Both the position numbers and the translations under genes were made by a program. 64,000 nucleotides of DNA, from contig JADBYA010000005.1 in assembly GCA_020403245.1 (NCBI GenBank), forward strand, positions 1-64,000, in the 5' to 3' direction. The notes under the pieces are model-generated. The model searched no databases. It saw only the letters and a program-made list of their open reading frames with translations, and was not told where the DNA came from. Positions 51,489-60,743 of this stretch are shown here, one piece after another (the first letter of the stretch is position 1; every line of letters starts with the position of its first letter). Source of the DNA: Flavobacterium sp. GTDB taxonomy: Bacteria > Bacteroidota > Bacteroidia > Flavobacteriales > Flavobacteriaceae.

Positions 51489-52769
51489 TTAGTTTTTAAT
51501 TTGACTTTTCAAAGTAGTTATTTCCTTATTCATCTCTATCATATAAAGTGTCAATTCTTCTATTTTTTGAAGCAATAATTTGTTCATTTCTCCTAATTCA
51601 ATTCCTTTTTCCTCAACCTCTTGAGCAGATGGAATGTCTTTTAAGTGCCGTTTATCCTTGATATATTGCTCTACTTCTTCTAAAGTTGGTAAATTGTAAT
51701 CTTTATTGAAAACATAATCAGCCCACGTTGTATAAACTTTAACCCTATTAGCTCTAATTGCTCCGTTTACAGATAATCTGTAACTATCAGTCCCATCAGT
51801 AAAATTAGTAGTTCCAATTCCTACATTTGAGTTAGTTATAATGTTTCCATCTATTAGAGCACTTCCGCCTTGAACAACAAATTTATGTCCTAAACCATAA
51901 TCTGCATATCCACCCACAACAAATTTAGAATTTGATTTCCCCATTTGTAGTCTAATGTTATCATTTCCGTCATCCATCAATTTAAAAATCTCAGCTCCGT
52001 TTTTATCATTTATAATAAAATTTGATTTTCCATTTGATATACCTCCTTGTTTATTACCCATAAAAAGAAGGCGCTCTTTATTGCTCCTGTCAACAACATT
52101 CATTATAAACAAATCATCGTTTGGTGAGATTTCAGTACCCCAAGCATTTAAATCATAAAAATTAAACATTCTTCTTGTTGCACCAGATAAGTTAGAATCG
52201 GTCATTTCATAACCTGCACCAAATACATAGGTATTTCTATAAAAATCCAATGAGCTAGCAAATGAAGTTGCAGATGTTGCAGTATTGGTTGCCCATAGTG
52301 TTTTAGATTTTGTAAAACCATTAACTTCAAGTTTTACTGATGGTGTTAAACTACCAATTCCAACATTACCATTTGTACCATTGATAAAAAACTGTGAATT
52401 AATTGCAGTCGGATTGAACGTAAAATTTCTAGCGTTCATAGTAACAGTTCTATTTGCTGATAATGTGCCATCACTTGTATAAATATTTGTAACTGTAGGA
52501 GCTGTATTCACAACTGGTGTTAAAATTATGTTTCCAGAAGCATCCACACTAAGCGCTTTGCTATTTCCGGTGGTAGTTGCAGTAGCGCTTGTCATATTCG
52601 TTAGTCTGACCCCAGATGCACCAGCTGATGCACTCGTGATTTGTAATCTTGTAGATGGAGAGGTTGTTCCAATACCAACATTGGTATTTACAGCAGTTGG
52701 AAAAGTGTTTTGTGAGTATCCCATGATACTTGATAAAAACAAACCGAAGAATAAAATACGTTTTTTCAT
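51489..52769 (-). CDS. Secreted fibre-like protein with Bacteroidota tail-fibre C-terminus
   Basis: This 426-residue protein has a signal peptide (MKKRILFFGLFLSSIMGYSQ). Repeated NVGIGTTSPS(T)RLQI units follow at about residues 28, 135 and 312, as in phage-fibre-like and trimeric surface proteins. The C-terminal block has YTTWADYVFNKDYNLPTLEE, HLKDIPSAQEV and a coiled coil (LLQKIEELTLYMIEMNKEI). This C-terminus is common in flavobacterial exported proteins and probably trimerises. No sorting domain is seen. It is co-transcribed with the peptidase gene. Confidence 0.82.
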   Translation of the reverse strand: MKKRILFFGLFLSSIMGYSQNTFPTAVNTNVGIGTTSPSTRLQITSASAGASGVRLTNMTSATATTTGNSKALSVDASGNIILTPVVNTAPTVTNIYTSDGTLSANRTVTMNARNFTFNPTAINSQFFINGTNGNVGIGSLTPSVKLEVNGFTKSKTLWATNTATSATSFASSLDFYRNTYVFGAGYEMTDSNLSGATRRMFNFYDLNAWGTEISPNDDLFIMNVVDRSNKERLLFMGNKQGGISNGKSNFIINDKNGAEIFKLMDDGNDNIRLQMGKSNSKFVVGGYADYGLGHKFVVQGGSALIDGNIITNSNVGIGTTNFTDGTDSYRLSVNGAIRANRVKVYTTWADYVFNKDYNLPTLEEVEQYIKDKRHLKDIPSAQEVEEKGIELGEMNKLLLQKIEELTLYMIEMNKEITTLKSQIKN

Positions 52770-52884
52770 AATTAAAATATTTAAAAGTTAAAGTACAAAA
52801 TTTATAAATATTTTCTGGTAATTATTCCAATTTCTTGATATTTTTATACAATTAATTGATAAAATTTTACATTTAAGAAAAAAA

Positions 52885-53217
52885 ATGACTTTAATATCTA
52901 AAAATTTAAAAAGAATAAGAGAAAATAACACCCAACATTCACAAAAAGATGTTGCAGAGTTTCTTGGCATAAAACAGAACACTTATTCCACTTGGGAAAG
53001 TGGTGAAACAGATGTGAAAAGTGACTATTTACCCATACTTGCTACTATTTTTGGTGTTGAAATAAAAGATTTATTTGAGACAAATTCAAATAAAATAAAA
53101 ATCACTCAAACCAATAACGACAATAAAGATAGTTCAGAAAATTACAGTATTGTACTAAAATTACTAGATAAAGAATCGGTTGATAAGTTAGTTGATGCAA
53201 TAAGAGGTAAAATTTAA
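52885..53217 (+). CDS. XRE-family transcriptional regulator
   Basis: This 110-residue protein has an HTH of Cro/C1 type over residues 5-60 (LKRIRENNTQHSQKDVAEFL, IKQNTYSTWESGE, YLPILATIFGVEIKDLF). A polar linker and a short C-terminal helix (SIVLKLLDKESVDKLVDAIR) follow. It is divergent from the fibre-peptidase operon and sits 115 bases from it, so it may control that operon. No partner toxin is present. Confidence 0.85.
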   Translation: MTLISKNLKRIRENNTQHSQKDVAEFLGIKQNTYSTWESGETDVKSDYLPILATIFGVEIKDLFETNSNKIKITQTNNDNKDSSENYSIVLKLLDKESVDKLVDAIRGKI

Positions 53218-53243
53218 ATCTCAGCTTAAATTATTAAAAAAAA

Positions 53244-53975
53244 TCAAATAATTAACCATTTCATTAATTCTTCCTTCTCACCTTCCCAATCTCTAGAAAT
53301 ATTTTTTTTAATACGTTTTGCAGGTATTCCGCCAATAAGTATATTTTGGCCTAATAAAGTATAATCTTTATTACAAAGAGTATTTGATGCTATTGTACAA
53401 TAATCAGATGTAATAGTTTTAGACAAAATGGTAACTCTATTACTTATATAGTTATAATTCCCTAATCTTATTGGTGCAGTAATCGGATATATTTCGCCTG
53501 AAACTGTATCAATCATTTGATGAGCTGTACTGTCTAAAAGTTGTGATTCATATCCTATTCTTGCAAAATCACCAAATGTTATTTTATCATAACACATAAT
53601 TTTACCACTATGACCTAAAGATGACATGTTTCCCATTTCTAAAGTGGCATTTTGTGCGACATGAATAAGATAATCTTTGCCAAATTGTACATGTCCATTC
53701 AGAATCATTTTTCCTTCAAGAGAGAATTCAGCTGTCCCTTTGGAACGAGTAATTAATTCATATGGTTGCCCAAAGCCAATCATTCCTGATTTTATAGGTG
53801 CATTGATAATCATTTCACCGGAAATGCTTTTAAGCTTTACACTGCCGTAGAAGTAAACCGGGAGTTTTTTTGCAGTTGAAAAAGGGAACTTTGCAAAATT
53901 GAAATACAATGTTTTGACCCAGTTAACAAAGTAAAAGAATTTCATTTTATGATATAAGTTTCTCAAGAACTCCAT
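53244..53975 (-). CDS. Left-handed beta-helix (hexapeptide) acyltransferase-like protein
   Basis: This 243-residue protein has imperfect hexapeptide repeats over about residues 60-225 (IGFGQPYELI, MILNGHVQFG, IRLGNYNYISNRVTI) and ends in a typical IPAKRIKKNISRDWEGE segment. The catalytic His candidate is in DSTAHQMID. Such enzymes O- or N-acetylate sugars in surface glycans. It follows the flippase gene by 2 bases on the same strand. Confidence 0.82.
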   Translation of the reverse strand: MEFLRNLYHKMKFFYFVNWVKTLYFNFAKFPFSTAKKLPVYFYGSVKLKSISGEMIINAPIKSGMIGFGQPYELITRSKGTAEFSLEGKMILNGHVQFGKDYLIHVAQNATLEMGNMSSLGHSGKIMCYDKITFGDFARIGYESQLLDSTAHQMIDTVSGEIYPITAPIRLGNYNYISNRVTILSKTITSDYCTIASNTLCNKDYTLLGQNILIGGIPAKRIKKNISRDWEGEKEELMKWLII

Positions 53976-53977
53976 AT

Positions 53978-55444
53978 TTATTTATTTTTAGAAAAGTAAT
54001 CTTTAAAATTTAGTTTTTCATTCAATTGGACAAATGAAAACCAAATTGAAATCAGTATTAAAATCGAAAACAATATATACTTCAATAGAACCGTTTCAAT
54101 ATTTAAACACAAAAAAGTTATAACACAAATGACTACACAATACAAAAATAATTTGTAAAATTCACTATCAAAATTAAAATCATACTTTTTAGCAGTAATG
54201 ATTTTCAATCCTAAAAAATGAATAATGTAATTAATAAAAAAAGTAATCCCTAATCCTTCAAGACCATAAAAATAGTATCCTATTACATTGATGATTAAAA
54301 ATAAGGAATTAAAGCCAATTGAGGTTTTGATAAATGTTTTAGAGTCGCCTTTTGCAATTAAAATATACCCCATAGACCATGAAACTGCTTTAATAATCAT
54401 ACCCAAAATTCCCCAGCAAACTAAAGGTACTATGGGTAAAAACTCTTTGGAATATAATAATCGGATAACCGATGGAGCAAAAATCAAAAATAATACTATA
54501 ATTGGCGTTAACAATAGTACAGCTGTGATTGACTGCTCAATCACTAATTTTTTCACTAAGCCATTATCATGACAAACTTTTGCTAATCTAGGATAATAAT
54601 CTGTTGCCATCGCCGTGAAGATAACACCTACATATGTATTTAGAATTGTAAATCCGGCACTATATAACCCAACTTCAGTAACACTTTTATAATTACTAAT
54701 AAAGACTTGAAGTAAATAAGATGATAATGTAGTCAACAGACCAATCAAACTAAGAGAAAAACCAAGTATTATAAGTTGTTTACCTTCTGCAAAAACCTCT
54801 TTATTAGTTAATCTAACATGGTCAATTTTAATTTTTGACCTGAAATAAAAAGCAACCAACATCGCTATAAATGAAGAAAGTACAATTGAAGGAACAATTC
54901 CATCTATTTTATAGAAATAATACAATGGGAGTGAAATTAATAAACCTATTAAGTTGCCATATAAATTGGATTTAGCTAAATATTGGATTTTACTTAAACC
55001 TTGGAGTACAACCAAACTACCGTTGGTTAGTTGTTTGAATAATAAGGTAAAAGAGATTAAAACGAAGGCCAAAGTATATTTTTCATTCCCAAAAGAAATC
55101 ATACTCAATAAAGGAGATAAAGTAACTACAGCAATTGTGCCCAAAATACCCGTTATCCAAATCAATCGATTAAGAATTGAAACTTCTTTACTCAATGATA
55201 AAGAATTGTTTTCTGCCGATGAAATGGCTTTAACTCCACTAGTTTCTATTCCAGCATTGGTAAAACTTCCTACCAAACTAACTGCAGAATTGAATAATCC
55301 AATAAGTCCTATTCCGGCAGGACCAATTAGTAAAGCAATAATTTTTGATCTAATGAGTGAAATTATAATATTAAAAACCTGAACACTGCCAAAAATAGAA
55401 GTTGATTTAATGATTTGGCGATATGAAGATTTTGAATCAGTCAT
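53978..55444 (-). CDS. O-antigen/polysaccharide flippase (Wzx-like)
   Basis: This 488-residue protein has about 14 predicted transmembrane helices. The N-terminus matches polysaccharide exporters (IIKSTSIFGSVQVFNIIISL, ALLIGPAGIGLIGLFNS), and an SWSMGYILIAKGDSKTFI region follows. It would move undecaprenyl-linked sugar units across the inner membrane. It is 4 bases after the aminotransferase gene and 2 before the acyltransferase gene, so one operon. Confidence 0.92.
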   Translation of the reverse strand: MTDSKSSYRQIIKSTSIFGSVQVFNIIISLIRSKIIALLIGPAGIGLIGLFNSAVSLVGSFTNAGIETSGVKAISSAENNSLSLSKEVSILNRLIWITGILGTIAVVTLSPLLSMISFGNEKYTLAFVLISFTLLFKQLTNGSLVVLQGLSKIQYLAKSNLYGNLIGLLISLPLYYFYKIDGIVPSIVLSSFIAMLVAFYFRSKIKIDHVRLTNKEVFAEGKQLIILGFSLSLIGLLTTLSSYLLQVFISNYKSVTEVGLYSAGFTILNTYVGVIFTAMATDYYPRLAKVCHDNGLVKKLVIEQSITAVLLLTPIIVLFLIFAPSVIRLLYSKEFLPIVPLVCWGILGMIIKAVSWSMGYILIAKGDSKTFIKTSIGFNSLFLIINVIGYYFYGLEGLGITFFINYIIHFLGLKIITAKKYDFNFDSEFYKLFLYCVVICVITFLCLNIETVLLKYILFSILILISIWFSFVQLNEKLNFKDYFSKNK

Positions 55445-55448
55445 TCAT

Positions 55449-56561
55449 TTAATACTGATTTAAAACTTGAATAACATAATCTACCTCATCATCAGTCATT
55501 ACAGGACTTACAGGCAAACTCAACACTTCGTTATGAATTTTTTCGGTTATAGGAAACGAAAATGCATTCCATCCCGAAGTTTCGGTACTAAATGCTTTTT
55601 GCTGATGTGGCGGAATGGGATAATGAATTAGCGTTTCAATGTTGTTTTGTTTCAAATATGCTTGCAATTCTTGACGATTCTCCGTTCGAATGACAAACAA
55701 ATGAAACACATGATTCTGGGTATAATTCCAAGTTGGTAGAATGATTTTATCGTTTTTGATTCCATCCAAATAGCGTTTGGCAATAACCCGACGTAAATCA
55801 TTTTCGCTTTCCAAATGTGGCAACTTTACATTCAAAAATGCGGCTTGTACTTCATCCAATCGAGAGTTTACACCTATATATTCGTTATGGTATTTTTGCT
55901 CCGAACCATAATTACGCAAAGCAAAAAGCACTTTTGCCAATTCGCTATCATTCGTTGTTATGGCACCAGCGTCGCCAAGCGCACCTAGATTTTTTCCTGG
56001 ATAAAAACTATATGCTGCGCATGATTGCTGATTTTTGATTTGAGATTTGAGATTTGAGATTGCACCGTGAGCTTGAGCAGCATCTTCTATCACTAATAAA
56101 TTATATTGTTTTGCTATTGCATTAATAGCTTCCATTTCCGCCAATTGTCCATAAAGATGAACTGGAAGAATAGCTTTGGTTTTTGGTGTTAATTTTGCTA
56201 GAATTAAATTAGGGTTGATGTTATAGGTTTCTAATTTTGGCTCTACCAAAACTGGAATTAGATTGGCTTGAAGAATAGCCAAAATACTAGCAATATAGGT
56301 ATTGGCAGGCACAATAACTTCATCTCCTTTTTGCAGTTTCCCCAGTTGAATATATGCTTTAAAGATTAAAACCAAGGCATCCAAACCGTTTCCAACACCA
56401 ATGCAATGTTTGGCTCCGCAATAGTTGGCAAAATTGCTTTCAAATGCTTTGACCTCATCGCCCAAAATGAACCAACCTTTATCAAGCACTTGTTGCATTT
56501 TCTCATGAAATGCGGTCTGATAAGGTAAATTGATTTTATGTAAATCGAGGAATTTTATCAT
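55449..56561 (-). CDS. DegT/DnrJ/EryC1/StrS sugar aminotransferase (FdtB-like)
   Basis: ATG 56561 ([15 protein letters not shown]) is the family start; the tracked one at 56585 adds eight residues. The 370-residue PLP enzyme shows [34 protein letters not shown], the PLP Lys in [13 protein letters not shown] and [12 protein letters not shown]. It would aminate a keto sugar such as dTDP-3-keto-6-deoxygalactose, the step after the FdtA-like isomerase. A 12-residue segment [12 protein letters not shown], before the PLP lysine, is encoded by simple-repeat DNA and is unusual. Confidence 0.9.
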   Translation of the reverse strand: MIKFLDLHKINLPYQTAFHEKMQQVLDKGWFILGDEVKAFESNFANYCGAKHCIGVGNGLDALVLIFKAYIQLGKLQKGDEVIVPANTYIASILAILQANLIPVLVEPKLETYNINPNLILAKLTPKTKAILPVHLYGQLAEMEAINAIAKQYNLLVIEDAAQAHGAISNLKSQIKNQQSCAAYSFYPGKNLGALGDAGAITTNDSELAKVLFALRNYGSEQKYHNEYIGVNSRLDEVQAAFLNVKLPHLESENDLRRVIAKRYLDGIKNDKIILPTWNYTQNHVFHLFVIRTENRQELQAYLKQNNIETLIHYPIPPHQQKAFSTETSGWNAFSFPITEKIHNEVLSLPVSPVMTDDEVDYVIQVLNQY

Positions 56562-56636
56562 GTTTGGTGGTAAACTATCTACCATTTATTTGTCGGAGTT
56601 ATTGAATGTCTAAGATGGCTTTGGGTCTGTTGGCTT

Positions 56637-56825
56637 TTATAATTTGGGTTTAATATAAATGATAAAATTGTCCTTATTTTTATCTACTTTATTTTTAACT
56701 GGAAACTTAGATATGCTTTCAGACAATCTTATAAAACTATAAATACGCTCGGATTTAGATAATTTCAAAAAATCTTCTAATTGTCTTGTATTGCTTTCAT
56801 CTTTCGTTTGAAATGTGATTTGCAT
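56637..56825 (-). CDS. Small conserved protein of unknown function
   Basis: ATG 56825 (MQITFQTKDESNTRQLEDFL) is chosen over the tracked 56843, because homologues I recall begin MQITFKTKDESN. The 62-residue protein is charged and probably helical (KLSKSERIYSFIRLSESISK) with a basic tail (NFIIYIKPKL). It lies between the aminotransferase and FemAB-like genes on the same strand. No function can be assigned. Confidence 0.65.
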   Translation of the reverse strand: MQITFQTKDESNTRQLEDFLKLSKSERIYSFIRLSESISKFPVKNKVDKNKDNFIIYIKPKL

Positions 56826-56858
56826 GGTCTTATTTTTAGCCAAATGTAGGGATTTTGA

Positions 56859-57836
56859 TTAAATCATAATGTTTTCCAACAAATGATAATTAGCGGTTTC
56901 TACTTCATAAAAATCTTGAACCAACGATATGGCTCCAAAACTCTCTTTCCAAAAATTGATAGAAGCCACGATGTTTTGCCCTTGATTTTCATGTGAAGGC
57001 CCAAAATCAAAGTAGTCTTTTCCTTTTGAAAAAGTGTTAATCAAAAAATCGTATAAAAAATCGATGCTTCCCAACTCATTATTGTCTTCATTCCCCGAAA
57101 TGTATTGAGGTTTAACAACCTTATCAGTTATAAAAACTGTTGTACCACAGACTAATTTAGTATCATGATACACGTTAAAATGACGAATATTATCAGGAAA
57201 TCTCTTTTGCAAAAGCGAAATTTCAGCAGCGGTATGAACAGGAACAGCGTTGTATTTTTCTTTTAAATTTGGGATAAGCAATTGATTCCAAAAAATATCA
57301 AAATTTGTCTCTTCCTTGATGATTAAATTATTTTTTTTGCCTCTATTAATACATTGTCGTCGTGACTTGGAAATAGCACTATCTTGTTTTAAAGAAATAA
57401 TAGAAACTGCATGTTTCATTAACCTTTTTGACTTACAAATATGTGACAGATAATTAATTTCATCAGAAAAAAAAGCACAATAAATACTTGGGATTTCTTT
57501 GAATGACAATTTTGCAATATTGTGTTGAAACAAAAATTTTAAAACTGCTTTATACACATCAATTGTGGAAGACAATTTTGCCTTTTTATGCAAAACCAAT
57601 CCACCATAAGTCAACCCTTGATGAGAAAAAACAACACGCTCTACTCTATTGGCAGGAAGTAATGCAACTAAATTCTCTCCATCAAAAACTAGCAACGAAA
57701 AATCCTCAAATCGATCAGCATGGTATTCCATAAAATCACGATGAAAAAGAAATGTGGCATTTTTGGCAATGCTTATAAATGCATTCCAAAGTTCAAAATA
57801 TTCAGAAGAATAATGTCTGACAGTATAGTTTTTCAC
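56859..57836 (-). CDS. FemAB/GNAT-like acyltransferase
   Basis: This 325-residue protein has the layout of FemAB-type GNAT proteins found in sugar clusters. FLFHRDFMEYHADRFEDFSL and LVALLPANR lie in the first half, SRRQCINRGKKNNLII in the middle, and GSIDFLYDFLINTFSKG with DFGPSHENQG in the second GNAT-like half. It could acylate the amino sugar made by the FdtB-like enzyme. This is inferred from position. It heads the minus-strand glycan segment. Confidence 0.75.
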   Translation of the reverse strand: MKNYTVRHYSSEYFELWNAFISIAKNATFLFHRDFMEYHADRFEDFSLLVFDGENLVALLPANRVERVVFSHQGLTYGGLVLHKKAKLSSTIDVYKAVLKFLFQHNIAKLSFKEIPSIYCAFFSDEINYLSHICKSKRLMKHAVSIISLKQDSAISKSRRQCINRGKKNNLIIKEETNFDIFWNQLLIPNLKEKYNAVPVHTAAEISLLQKRFPDNIRHFNVYHDTKLVCGTTVFITDKVVKPQYISGNEDNNELGSIDFLYDFLINTFSKGKDYFDFGPSHENQGQNIVASINFWKESFGAISLVQDFYEVETANYHLLENIMI

Positions 57837-57953
57837 AGGTTTGGTTTAGACATTGGAAAATTAAACATTTATTTTTTAATAACATTAACTCCGATGAAAT
57901 TTAGAAATTCAAAATAATTACTTATTTTTATTGCTATCAAATAGTATGTTACT

Positions 57954-59771
57954 TTGAATTATAAACGAAAAATAGTCTGTTTTATTGCTTTTTGGCTTCA
58001 TATTTATAGTGTGAAAAGCCAGGATATAAGTTTGTATCAGCAGTTTAATGGACGGTATGATTTTACTTTTATTGGTAATACCTTGAATGTTCAGCCCAAT
58101 GGTGCTAATGATCCGTGCCTCTTATTGCCAAGCTCGGACGCCACTTTGAATTTAAGTCCAACTGATGTCATCGAAAACGCCTATTTGTATTGGGCTGGTT
58201 CTGGTACAGGTGATTTTAATGTTAAACTAAATGGAATTGACATCTCTTCGCAACGAAATTTCTCAGCGATTCAAAGTATGAATGGAAATCCGTTTTTTAG
58301 TGCTTTTGCCGATGTTACAACACAACTACAAACCACTGGAAATGGCCTCTATACTTTTTCTGACCTTGATGTATCTCCATTTTTAAATCCGGATACTTAT
58401 TGCAACAATGCAACCAACTTTTCTGGCTGGGCAATTGTAATTGTGTTTAGCAATCCAACATTACCACTAAATCAGATTAATGTTTATGACGGATTAGAAG
58501 CATTATCAACTGCCGTAGTTAACGTTCAAGATCAACTGATCATCAATTTAGGAAACTTAAATGTATTAGATAATTCTGGAGCTAAACTAGGATTTGTAGC
58601 TTGGGAAGGTGACGCTAACATTGCGAATCAAGAATCATTATTGGTTAATGGAAATATCATAAATAACCCTCCGTTAAATCCGGGAAATAACGCTTTTAAT
58701 GGCACCAATAGTATCACTGGTAGCAGTAGTTTATACAATATGGATTTGGATATATATGACATTCAAAATTATATAAGCATTGGTAACTCTACTGTTGAAG
58801 TAAAAATGACAACCGCACAAGATTTTGTTTTAATAAATACCATAGTCACTAAACTGAACAGTCAATTGCCCGATGCTACAGTGGCAATAAATTCTGTTGA
58901 AAATCAATGTGACTCGAGAACTATTGTGGTAAATTTTTCGGTATCCAACTTGAATAGTACCAATCCACTACCGGCTCAAACACCCATTTCAATTTATATC
59001 AATAATCAATTTTTACAAACCACTACAACCAATGCTGTAATTCCAGTTGATGGTTCTATTTCCTCCCAAATTACATTGGTAATTCCCAATTCAATACCTG
59101 ATACTTTTGAAATCAAATTTGTGGTAGATGATACTGGAAATGGTTCTGGAATAGTAGCCGAATTAATTGAAACGAACAATACTTTTTCCATTTCAAATTC
59201 CTTATGGTTTTCGCCTACTTTTAATACCTTAGAATCTTTAATCTCTTGTAACGAAGGATTTACTAGAGGAACTTTTGATTTTTCGGGTTATGAAGAATTG
59301 GTAAAAACGAATTCAAATGATACTGTTCAATTTTATGAAACTATAGAAAATGCAACAAATAACGTAAATCCTATTTTAAATACTACAAATTATGTTGCAA
59401 TATCCACTCCCAAAGAAATTTTTATAAGAATTGACAATGAAAATTGCTTTAGTATTACCTCATTTTTACTAACAACAAGAAATTGTCCTCCAACAGTTTA
59501 TAACTATATCTCTGCCAATAACGACTCCTACAACGATAATTTGACAATAGATGGTTTATATGATATTTTCCTCGATTTTAAAATAGAAATTTACAACCGT
59601 TGGGGAAGATTGATTTGGACAGGAAATCAAAATACCGATAAATGGACTGGTCAAGTAAAAAACGGAATTGGAAGTGAAAATGCACCTGATGGCACTTATT
59701 TTTATTTGCTGTTTTTGAATGATATTGACTATCCTAAACCACTATCTGGTTATTTGTTTTTGGTACATTAA
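57954..59771 (+). CDS. Gliding-motility-associated C-terminal domain protein (type IX secreted)
   Basis: This 605-residue protein starts at TTG, with no ATG nearby. Signal peptide MNYKRKIVCFIAFWLHIYSV ends before KSQD. A large DUF11/DUF3344-like beta region follows (NAYLYWAGSGTGDFNVKLNG, VYDGLEALS), then a CARDB-like domain (VEVKMTTAQDFV, TPISIYINNQFL). The C-terminus (YNYISANNDSYNDNLTIDGL, FKIEIYNRWGRLIW, APDGTYFYLL) is the T9SS type B (CHU_C/gliding) domain. It should be secreted and attached at the cell surface. No adhesin ligand is evident. Confidence 0.88.
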   Translation: MNYKRKIVCFIAFWLHIYSVKSQDISLYQQFNGRYDFTFIGNTLNVQPNGANDPCLLLPSSDATLNLSPTDVIENAYLYWAGSGTGDFNVKLNGIDISSQRNFSAIQSMNGNPFFSAFADVTTQLQTTGNGLYTFSDLDVSPFLNPDTYCNNATNFSGWAIVIVFSNPTLPLNQINVYDGLEALSTAVVNVQDQLIINLGNLNVLDNSGAKLGFVAWEGDANIANQESLLVNGNIINNPPLNPGNNAFNGTNSITGSSSLYNMDLDIYDIQNYISIGNSTVEVKMTTAQDFVLINTIVTKLNSQLPDATVAINSVENQCDSRTIVVNFSVSNLNSTNPLPAQTPISIYINNQFLQTTTTNAVIPVDGSISSQITLVIPNSIPDTFEIKFVVDDTGNGSGIVAELIETNNTFSISNSLWFSPTFNTLESLISCNEGFTRGTFDFSGYEELVKTNSNDTVQFYETIENATNNVNPILNTTNYVAISTPKEIFIRIDNENCFSITSFLLTTRNCPPTVYNYISANNDSYNDNLTIDGLYDIFLDFKIEIYNRWGRLIWTGNQNTDKWTGQVKNGIGSENAPDGTYFYLLFLNDIDYPKPLSGYLFLVH

Positions 59772-59812
59772 TCTTTCTCTTCTATACTCATAAACCTAAT
59801 AAACTTTTACTA

Positions 59813-60601
59813 TTGAAACAGATCACATCCGCTCAAAATCCTTATATAAAATCATTAATTCAACTCCAAGAAAAAGCCAAAGCCCGAAAACAATCAGGCA
59901 CTTTTTTGATTGAAGGTGTGCGAGAAATTGAACTGGCTATCAGAGGAAACTATGAATTGGAAACACTATTATTTGTTCCAGAAGTAATAAACAATCTTCA
60001 AATTTTCAAATCCCCAAATCTCCAAATTGAATTAATTGAAATCACAAAAGAAGTCTATCAAAAACTTGCTTACCGAGATACAACCGAAGGAATTATTGCC
60101 GTTGCTAAAATCAAATCAACACTACTTTCCGATTTAAAACTACCCAATAATCCATTGATAGTAGTTATGGAAGCCATCGAAAAACCGGGAAATATTGGTG
60201 CTATGTTGCGCACCTGTGATGCTGCCAATATAGATGCTGTAGTTATTGCTAATCCAAAAACCGATTTATACAATCCCAATACTATTCGTTCCAGTGTAGG
60301 TTGTTTGTTTACCAATCAAATAGCGATGGCTTCAACAGAAGAAACGATTGCATTTTTTCATAAAAAAAATATTGCTTTTTATAGTGCTACGCTACAAAAT
60401 TCCATTTCCTATCACACTCAAGATTATACTCAACCTACAGCATTAGTTGTGGGTACAGAAGCCACGGGACTCTCTCAACCATGGCGAGACCAAGCCAAAC
60501 AAAATATCATCATTCCTATGCAAGGCGAAATAGACAGTATGAATGTTTCTGTGGCAGCAGCCATTTTAATCTTTGAAGCCAAAAGACAAAGGGGTTTTTG
60601 A
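59813..60601 (+). CDS. TrmH-family (SpoU) RNA 2'-O-methyltransferase
   Basis: This 262-residue SPOUT enzyme begins at TTG (MKQITSAQNPYIKSLIQLQE). The N-terminal substrate-binding domain has GTFLIEGVREIELAI. The knot domain has MEAIEKPGNIGAMLRTCDAA (motif 1), LVVGTEATGLS (motif 2) and IPMQGEIDSMNVSVAAAILI (motif 3). It methylates rRNA or tRNA ribose; the target is unknown. The NLQIFKSPNLQIEL segment is encoded by CAAAT-type simple-repeat DNA. Confidence 0.92.
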   Translation: MKQITSAQNPYIKSLIQLQEKAKARKQSGTFLIEGVREIELAIRGNYELETLLFVPEVINNLQIFKSPNLQIELIEITKEVYQKLAYRDTTEGIIAVAKIKSTLLSDLKLPNNPLIVVMEAIEKPGNIGAMLRTCDAANIDAVVIANPKTDLYNPNTIRSSVGCLFTNQIAMASTEETIAFFHKKNIAFYSATLQNSISYHTQDYTQPTALVVGTEATGLSQPWRDQAKQNIIIPMQGEIDSMNVSVAAAILIFEAKRQRGF

Positions 60602-60743
60602 TTGAGGATTTAAGAATTGGTATTTTGAATTTCACCATTCACTATGGATTTATCACTGTGGGCAAATCTCTAATCCTTTTTTAATTTACTATTTGCACAT
60701 CTCATTTGTTCTTCCTAATTTTAGGAATTGTTTAAAAAATGCT

